Positions 58,032 through 64,000 of a stretch of 64,000 bases of DNA are shown one piece after another. Position 1 is the first letter of the stretch. Every line of letters starts with the position of its first letter. Source of the stretch: Poronia punctata. Lineage: Eukaryota; Ascomycota; Sordariomycetes; Xylariales; Xylariaceae. The notes under the pieces were generated by a model. It was not told where the DNA came from. It saw only the letters and a list, made by a program, of their open reading frames with translations, and ran no database searches. The position numbers and the translations under genes were made by a program. The stretch spans positions 1 through 64,000 of the forward strand of contig MU401556.1 of the NCBI GenBank assembly GCA_022579005.1, in the 5' to 3' direction.

Positions 58032-61000
58032 TCATTTCCCTGTCCCGTTGTCGACCGCACCCGCGGCCATCTGTAAGTAGCCCTCCACAGCAGTGTAAGG
58101 TCCCCTCTCTAATCTAGCCTTCTGGTCTACAGGGTCGATAGCCAACGGCATGAACTGCTCCGTCTGTGTGGCGCCAACACGAGTGGGCGCAGGCATGTAC
58201 GGCTGAAGCCAAGTCCACTGTTCGAGAGCACCCCCAGGAAGAGCTACGCCATTAGTCAAAGACGCTTTCTCCTTCTTGCTAACGTTGTTCTCCACCACCT
58301 TCGGAGGTAAATCTCCTGGTGCCAACTTTCGAGAGTCAACAAAGTCTGGCACATCTCGCGTGACGAGAAGGGGACCCATGTGGAAGAAGGCAGAGAGTCG
58401 ATCCAAGGGACCCTCCCAAGTCCAGTTCGGCAACGCCAGCTCCTTGACTGGCAAGATCCCTGAGAAGGCGTGGACGGGCGAAAAGGGGTCTACTATGGCC
58501 CCAAATACGCAGAGCTGCTCGTTCGTGATGGCCTCGTACTCGTCCGGCTCCACCATGACGCTGCCATAGCGATCTGTGAGCTCGATGTAGTGTGGTGGCA
58601 GGCGCGGGTAATTCTTTGCACTGATCGGGATGATGCGCTCCTCAGCATCTGCAATGCTTTTAGCCGTTACCGCAGCCGAATAGGAGCTGAATTTATGAAA
58701 TTCGGTCTCGTATGCCTTTGACCCAGGCGAAAAGTGCGAGTAGATTTTGTCTAGGTGCAACGCATCGCCGGGTTTGGCGTCACTCTTCGTCTTGAAGTAG
58801 CCTACGAGGCCATCAAACGCACGGTCGCGGTCACCTAACTTGACTGGAAACCGATAGTACTTTTCATCGTACTCGTCGTTGTCCTCGAATCCAGGACCCT
58901 TGACACCTTTCTTTGCCGTATTTGCATACAGCTTTTTGACTACCTTGCCATCGTCGTTCAGACGACTTTCAAGGGCTGGTCCGGCGAGCTCTAACGAGTA
59001 TCCCATATTTACAAGTGCCAATGGTTTTCCAATCAACGCGCTCCGGAACTCGGCGTAGGCATCCGGAGCAGTTGTTCCCTTACTTGTCGTCGCGGCGTTG
59101 ACCATGGCGATGAATGCAAGTAGATATCCTTGAGATTTTGATAGGGCCTGAACGAGTCGTGCGAGCTGTTTTGCTGCTACTCCACCATCTTGTTCGCCAC
59201 CGCGCTCTTCCGGATCGTCGGGTTCTGGGAACGGTAGCCATTCTGGTGAGATCTGAGCCCCCAGTGGACCAGCCTGACGTACCTCACGGTAGAAGGCACC
59301 GGAGGGTAGGAAGAATTGCAGTCCATAGTTGGCGTAATTGACAACAACCCAGCCCCAGATGGGTTGATCCCAGTCATTGGTAGCACGCCAGAAAGGTTGG
59401 CTCATGTCCTCTGGTTTTGCTTTCGTGTAAGGCATTGTCCACACGGCGTTCAGACGGGCGGGCTGATTGATCCGCGGCGGAACTTGGACGTATTCGCATT
59501 TCTGGTCTTTCCCGGTCTTGTTCTGTTCGACCACATTGGGGATAATCACCCCTTCCTTCCCAACCTTGATTCCGGGAGCGTACCAGTCGCTAATACACGG
59601 AGCCACCGTCGGGGTTTTCTGGTTGTACGGCACCGGCTCTGGGTCGATGGCATGAATGGCTTGACCGAAGCGGTCGAAGATGTTCAACTTTGTGAGACGA
59701 AATTGGCCGTGTGCGACCGGTTTGAAAGATGCCGGTCCTTCGGGCCCTGCAATGGGCTTGTGAACCCGGCCGTAGGGTGTTAGATCTGTCTCGATGTCCA
59801 TTTTGGGCATGGTCTCACCATTGAGCCCTGCCTTTGGTCGATATGCTTCTGGTAGGACTGTCAACATTCCTGTCCTGGGGTCCCGCAAGGAAGGTTTGAC
59901 GTGATTCCCTTGCTCGAGCGTTACCATATGACTGTCGAACCCTGCCAGAGGAGCCGACAGAAACTGCAGCTGCTGCAAGTTCTTGTCAAGGAATTTAAGG
60001 TCTTCGTCAGGTATGTACTCTTTCAACTGAGACGGCAACGTATTGGAGAGGAGCTGCGCAATCTTGGTCTGGAGACTGAAGCTAGGCTGCGGCAGTATGA
60101 GGACGCGGCCGGAAAGTTGTCGCCTGTCAATGACTGGTGCTCTTTGGCCCTCGGCCACGTTAGGATCGTACTTGTTGGCCAGATCAAGACCCTCCTTGAC
60201 GCCGTAATGAAGTTTGGAATGTTCGCTATGCCACCATTTGGCAGTGGACAACTCCCAGTCTTGATGATCCACGTGAGTATATTCCACCTCCCATTCCATA
60301 TAGAGAGGGAACCATGGCTGCGTGTCGTTCCAATAATCGCGCCAGATCTTGGCTCCCTTCAAGTCCAGTCCCAAACGGTCATGAAATAGGGGGATTTCGG
60401 GCTTCAACTCTGCACGCTCAGGTTCCTTCTTCTCCCCGTCCGCCGTGAAATAAAGGTCATCGACCAGTTTCTCATCCGGGGACCGAAACAAGCCCCTCTC
60501 AACCAACATGCTCGGGACCTGTGGATGTCCGTCGTCCTGTTCTTCATCACGACGAGTACGCATGGTTACGAACTCGCGCAGGAGGTACTGTACAGATTTG
60601 TAGAGGTCCGAAGGCAGTTTCGCCTCGATTACATTCTTCAAAAAGTTACCCCAGCCATTGAGTGCCTCGTCGGGTAACGGTTGCAACACGTCTGGTGGCA
60701 ATTGGCAATCGAGACGCACCAGCAATGCAAGAAGATAGTCAGGCTCCCAACCAGATCTGACGCCGCCGACGAGCAAGGTGGGATCACGTTGCTGATGGTA
60801 GGGCGGGTGGACGCCGGGCTCAAAGTCTTTCACCTCCTCATCAGTTGTTGTTACGGTGTCTGGATCGGCCTCTTTCGGTTTTATGCCAAGTTGCTCATTG
60901 CACCAGTCGACTTTCTCTTTGAGCTCCTTTATGCTGGCTAGGATCGGTTCCAATGTTGCTTTCACCGGTTCGTTCCCTTTTGCCCTGCTGACTGACAACC

Positions 61001-62528
61001 ACCATTCAGAGAAGACTGCCCATTGCTGTTGCTTCAGTTTTCGCATGGCGGCGTCACGAAGGCGACATAGTTGGTTCCGTTCAATGAGTTGCTTCTTCTT
61101 CTCCTTTGGAATCGTCGGTTTCTTATCCTTGCCTGTCTGGTCGCCACTCGCGGCTACGTGGAATTGATCGCCGCCGTCGAGTCGACTATAGTTCCAGTTG
61201 TACAGCATATCCGTCGCCTGAGCATGGGCCTCGACTCCGTCGTCACGGCTCAACAAAATCGTCTCCAGTCTTTTGAGCGCAGCTTCGAGATCTTTCTTGA
61301 TCCCATTGTCTATATTCTGATGCGCACCTGCATAGGCCATCAGGGCGTCCATCGGTGTGGACCCGACAGAGACGGGCTGCGCATCGCACAGCAGAGAAGC
61401 ATAATGATCGGCCAACACCGTCTTCGGGGCCTTATTAATGATCCACTGCACATCGTACATTGCTCCATGGCATATACTCCGAGTGACAGGCTCCTCGGTT
61501 CCGCCCTTGGTCTGTTCAAACCACTCGAAGATGGCCTTTGGATATTTGGCCATAGGTTCAAGCTCGTTCTGGAACCCCTTTATGGACATTTTAAGTTCTC
61601 TAAAGCGCTGTTCCCGACTTTGATTTCCCCGAGGCTTGGCAATATCCTTGTCAGGCTTCGAGTTCCATCCGATGACCGAGTAGCTGGCGCTGACCTCGGT
61701 AGCATATTTCATTCCGGAGTCGTCTTCCGTCTGGTAACTAAAGTTATCCACGATGGAAAAGACGTTTGGACAATGTGGCTGAAAATCGGCAAAGAGCTCA
61801 TTGGAAGACCCCATGAGCTGGAGGTTGACGCGCTTCTTTGGATCCTCGCCTTTCTTGGCCGGAACAGACTCCTGCCAGGTTGTAGCGTCGATCTTGTCGC
61901 CGATAAAGACCTCTGCCTGCTTATCCAGCACATTTCCGTTTCCGACATCATCTGGGGGGCTCACAAAGGGGGAAACATCTACCTGAAGATCCAAGTCGAT
62001 TGGGAGAACGTTCTCTTTATCGATCAATTCCCCGTTCCGACGGGGTCCGTCCAAAGTTCGGCAGCGATCGCTCTCGACAATCCAGCCTGTTACAGGCTTG
62101 AGTGCCTTTGCTGCTTCGGCTGGCTTCACGAGGCCAAGGTCGTGAATATGCCGAACGACGAGCCATCGTGTGGGCGGTTCCGGAAAGTCGGGCAACCCGT
62201 TCCTCTCGCCATCTCCCCGGTCGGCCGCCGTTCCGCTCCGGTACACTCGGGGGATGGTCCAATGGAGATATACTCCTTGGCGGTTTGTGCGGCGCGTGCG
62301 GGTTCCAAGGTCATTCAGGCGCGAGTTGTCGTCCGCCGGCGCCGCATTGTGTAGATCAGTCGAGTAGAGAATGTCGGACTGAAGGTAAGAATCGCTCAGT
62401 CGTAGAAAGGAGTAATTGGGCTGTGCGATGGGCGCGATCTTGGCCTTGCCGGGTCCTCCGTTACATACAGCTTCGTTGAAAACAAAAGCATCTAACTTGA
62501 CAGGAATGAGAATATTTTGATTCGACAT
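58032..62528 (-). CDS. Large uncharacterised intronless protein (1498 aa)
   Basis: A single uninterrupted frame of about 4.5 kb. The frame is open to 62588 but that part lacks an ATG until 62546 (MVDIET) and 62528 (MSNQNILIPVKLDAFV). The latter is preferred because the hydrophobic IPVKLDAFVFNE segment reads like the start of the domain. Notable motifs are GVYLHWTIPRVY near residue 84, FPEPPTRWLVVRHIHD near 118-133, an internal helical region around 470-500 (LEAALKRLETIL), and WGWVVVNYANYGLQFFLPSG-type strands near 1050. I recall a similar GVHLHW..P, then P..RWLVVR, pattern in uncharacterised bacterial proteins, and the absence of introns in 4.5 kb fits bacterial ancestry; both points need a database search. 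No signal peptide, membrane helix or catalytic motif was recognised. Neighbours suggest a shared complex or process. Confidence 0.8.
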   Translation of the reverse strand: MSNQNILIPVKLDAFVFNEAVCNGGPGKAKIAPIAQPNYSFLRLSDSYLQSDILYSTDLHNAAPADDNSRLNDLGTRTRRTNRQGVYLHWTIPRVYRSGTAADRGDGERNGLPDFPEPPTRWLVVRHIHDLGLVKPAEAAKALKPVTGWIVESDRCRTLDGPRRNGELIDKENVLPIDLDLQVDVSPFVSPPDDVGNGNVLDKQAEVFIGDKIDATTWQESVPAKKGEDPKKRVNLQLMGSSNELFADFQPHCPNVFSIVDNFSYQTEDDSGMKYATEVSASYSVIGWNSKPDKDIAKPRGNQSREQRFRELKMSIKGFQNELEPMAKYPKAIFEWFEQTKGGTEEPVTRSICHGAMYDVQWIINKAPKTVLADHYASLLCDAQPVSVGSTPMDALMAYAGAHQNIDNGIKKDLEAALKRLETILLSRDDGVEAHAQATDMLYNWNYSRLDGGDQFHVAASGDQTGKDKKPTIPKEKKKQLIERNQLCRLRDAAMRKLKQQQWAVFSEWWLSVSRAKGNEPVKATLEPILASIKELKEKVDWCNEQLGIKPKEADPDTVTTTDEEVKDFEPGVHPPYHQQRDPTLLVGGVRSGWEPDYLLALLVRLDCQLPPDVLQPLPDEALNGWGNFLKNVIEAKLPSDLYKSVQYLLREFVTMRTRRDEEQDDGHPQVPSMLVERGLFRSPDEKLVDDLYFTADGEKKEPERAELKPEIPLFHDRLGLDLKGAKIWRDYWNDTQPWFPLYMEWEVEYTHVDHQDWELSTAKWWHSEHSKLHYGVKEGLDLANKYDPNVAEGQRAPVIDRRQLSGRVLILPQPSFSLQTKIAQLLSNTLPSQLKEYIPDEDLKFLDKNLQQLQFLSAPLAGFDSHMVTLEQGNHVKPSLRDPRTGMLTVLPEAYRPKAGLNGETMPKMDIETDLTPYGRVHKPIAGPEGPASFKPVAHGQFRLTKLNIFDRFGQAIHAIDPEPVPYNQKTPTVAPCISDWYAPGIKVGKEGVIIPNVVEQNKTGKDQKCEYVQVPPRINQPARLNAVWTMPYTKAKPEDMSQPFWRATNDWDQPIWGWVVVNYANYGLQFFLPSGAFYREVRQAGPLGAQISPEWLPFPEPDDPEERGGEQDGGVAAKQLARLVQALSKSQGYLLAFIAMVNAATTSKGTTAPDAYAEFRSALIGKPLALVNMGYSLELAGPALESRLNDDGKVVKKLYANTAKKGVKGPGFEDNDEYDEKYYRFPVKLGDRDRAFDGLVGYFKTKSDAKPGDALHLDKIYSHFSPGSKAYETEFHKFSSYSAAVTAKSIADAEERIIPISAKNYPRLPPHYIELTDRYGSVMVEPDEYEAITNEQLCVFGAIVDPFSPVHAFSGILPVKELALPNWTWEGPLDRLSAFFHMGPLLVTRDVPDFVDSRKLAPGDLPPKVVENNVSKKEKASLTNGVALPGGALEQWTWLQPYMPAPTRVGATQTEQFMPLAIDPVDQKARLERGPYTAVEGYLQMAAGAVDNGTGK

Positions 62529-63218
62529 AGTTTCGATATCAACCATGAATAGACGGGATGTGATGGAAGGTTTCAACAACACCTTCAAGATGATGTCTAG
62601 ACAATATCGTCGACAACGTTATCAGCAATAACAATTCCTTTCTCGCGCTTGCCCAATATATCTCTAACCATTGGCCGTATAACTAAAGTAATCATATAGG
62701 CCAATATGGTTGATCCTTTGCGGTCTATGACGAAGGCATCCGCATCGAGACCATCCATACCGTGTGACTTGTGAGTTACCAGAGTATCTATCACGGGGTT
62801 GAGAGAGGTGGCGTTGGGCTAATCTAGTCGCTTAAGGTAGTCTAGTCGATAGTCTCACGAGCTGAAAATGCACCCATACAGAGCGCCCTCTAGACTCGCT
62901 CCATCTTGGCAGATCTAGACCCAGACCTGGCCAGCCTCACATCGCAGCATTTGTGACAAGACGAGGGCGACTATACCTGTGAAAAAGTACTGCTACTTCG
63001 CTTTACTTCTCAGGTGTACCCGTGTCAAAGATGCATGCATTGATGTGCATGTGTTAATGGAGCGCCGGCCGGCAGCCGCGCCGAGATACAATAACTCGTA
63101 GGCGCAGAGGGCACAACAACACCTTTGCTGCGTTGACCTACCTGTCCTCGATTGCTCCCATCTTCTCCGTCGTTCTGGGACCGAAAATCAAGCCCTGTGC
63201 ATTGTCACAACGAGAATC
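62529..63218. promoter_or_regulatory. Bidirectional intergenic promoter region
   Basis: About 690 bases separating the divergent starts at 62528 (minus) and 63219 (plus). No protein-like frame. A short GC-rich block (GCGCCGGCCGGCAGCCGCGCC) near 63062-63080 and several CTAGA words occur. Shared control of the two genes is likely but unproven. Confidence 0.5.
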
Positions 63219-64000
63219 ATGTCTCTTCGTGGTCAGTATCGCCATCTGACTCTTCGTCATGAGCGTCACCTTCTCGATGGAACGAGACCAGCTTTAGAAC
63301 CAGGAGAAGCCCAGTTCTCGTCATTTTATCTCCCTTCGCTCCCAGCTGGCGAGTATAGCCTCCGGATCGACCAGACGGTCAAGCCACCCAAGAATGATCC
63401 ACGACACAAGGACTCACCGGCTCAAAAGGCACCAACTGCTGAGCGCAAATTCGAAGTCATCGCGCCAGAATGGGCCCTCGGTGCCGCTGTCGATGCTGGC
63501 GTGTCACCCGGTGATGAAGGGGACGAATCCGCTGTCGTCCTATCTGTTTTCCCCGCCCCAGGACATACTGCACCTTCATTTGCTACACTTGCGCACATGG
63601 TCCTTCGGGATCCCCAGATGCCCTGGGTGCGAAGGGTCTCGGAAGAGGACCCCGAACCAGGAAAGAGCGTGATACCGTGGTTCGCCTTGCTTGTCTTCAC
63701 CGCCGAAGAACTGGCACTGAGTGAAGAGGAAGACGATTCTTACTTTAAGCCCTTCGGGGCCAAGATCAGCGACACTCTGGGCTGGGACACGTTGGCCGGC
63801 ATAGTCCGGAACATCAAGGATACGGCAAAGGACGAAGATACGGGAAAGGACAAAGATCGTCTTGCCAACTTCATACCCAAGGCGAACCCTCTCGATATCG
63901 CGGCCAAGACTAAAGCAAGTGTGATTGCGGTACCTACATCGCTTTTCACCAAGATTTTCGTAAAGCAGGGGGAAAATACGTGTGATGTGACGCCTTTTCG
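63219..64000 (+). CDS. Uncharacterised cluster protein, 5' part (runs off the window)
   Basis: Open from ATG 63219 (MSLRGQYRHLTLRHERHLL) through the last base, so at least 260 codons with no stop. Landmarks are SSFYLPSLPAGEYSLRIDQTV (about 36-56), FEVIAPEWAL, VVLSVFPAPGHTAPSFATLAHMVLR (about 105-130), MPWVRR and IPWFALLVFTAEEL (about 155-168). The order 'VFPAPGH...LAHMVLRDP..PW...PWFALLVF..EEL' resembles, from memory, uncharacterised bacterial proteins encoded beside relatives of the 1498-aa protein. A lysine/aspartate-rich loop (KDTAKDEDTGKDKD) interrupts the conserved part. Divergent from, and probably co-regulated with, the 1498-aa gene. The function is unknown; the C-terminus is not in view. 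Confidence 0.75.
   Translation, partial: MSLRGQYRHLTLRHERHLLDGTRPALEPGEAQFSSFYLPSLPAGEYSLRIDQTVKPPKNDPRHKDSPAQKAPTAERKFEVIAPEWALGAAVDAGVSPGDEGDESAVVLSVFPAPGHTAPSFATLAHMVLRDPQMPWVRRVSEEDPEPGKSVIPWFALLVFTAEELALSEEEDDSYFKPFGAKISDTLGWDTLAGIVRNIKDTAKDEDTGKDKDRLANFIPKANPLDIAAKTKASVIAVPTSLFTKIFVKQGENTCDVTPF

Noticed and set aside
61071..62354. 427-codon plus-strand frame
   Set aside because: Exactly antisense to the 1498-aa gene, with no start context or domain; a shadow of coding bias on the other strand.
1..64000. CRISPR array, bacterial operons or phage genes
   Set aside because: Spliceosomal introns throughout and no spaced identical repeats of CRISPR type; the DNA is fungal nuclear sequence.

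Overview
The window is nuclear DNA of a filamentous ascomycete (Pezizomycotina). The evidence is many short spliceosomal introns (GTAAGT-type donors, CTAAC/CTGAC branch sites, YAG acceptors), fungal families (Zn2Cys6 regulator, GMC oxidoreductase, fucose-lectin propeller, F-box/LRR protein) and very AT-rich islands of the kind left by repeat-induced point mutation (RIP). A class such as Sordariomycetes or Leotiomycetes is only a guess. No tRNA, rRNA or CRISPR array was recognised.

Layout. 1-1.5 kb: AT-rich island ending in a perfect 15-bp inverted repeat. 2.3-4.1 kb: decayed Zn2Cys6 regulator. 4.1-9.5 kb: gene-poor, with one possible 91-aa gene behind a TATA box and a 1.4-kb pyrimidine-rich repetitive tract leading into a 564-aa RRM-like, glutamine-rich protein (9.5-11.4 kb). 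12.6-13.1 kb: complete miniature LTR element (TRIM-like) with 59-bp LTRs, a 5-bp target duplication and a half-tRNA primer site. 13.7-17.2 kb: repeat relics and a broken GMC oxidoreductase between degenerate direct repeats. 18-36.6 kb: mostly housekeeping genes: a coiled-coil mitotic-type protein, a decayed kinase-like gene, a mitochondrial-type rhomboid protease, a degenerate Tpt1/KptA-like protein, a short-chain dehydrogenase, an RPA1/MEIOB-like OB-fold protein, a NAP/SET histone chaperone and an F-box protein. 38.0-42.3 kb: a second AT island that is one 4.37-kb element bounded by terminal inverted repeats and TA duplications. 42.8-45.1 kb: a P-loop kinase / HAD phosphatase / uracil phosphoribosyltransferase fusion.

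The most interesting region is 46.7-64 kb. Three neighbouring minus-strand genes and one divergent plus-strand gene look like a functional cluster: a 2466-aa protein joining a ComEC-type metallo-beta-lactamase domain to a long unknown region and a DUF6603-type region; a fucose-lectin-like propeller; an intronless 1498-aa protein; and a partial gene sharing its promoter. The two largest unknown families resemble, from memory, uncharacterised proteins found together in bacteria, so horizontal acquisition of a multi-protein system is a reasonable hypothesis. It was not tested here. None of the four shows an obvious signal peptide or membrane helix.
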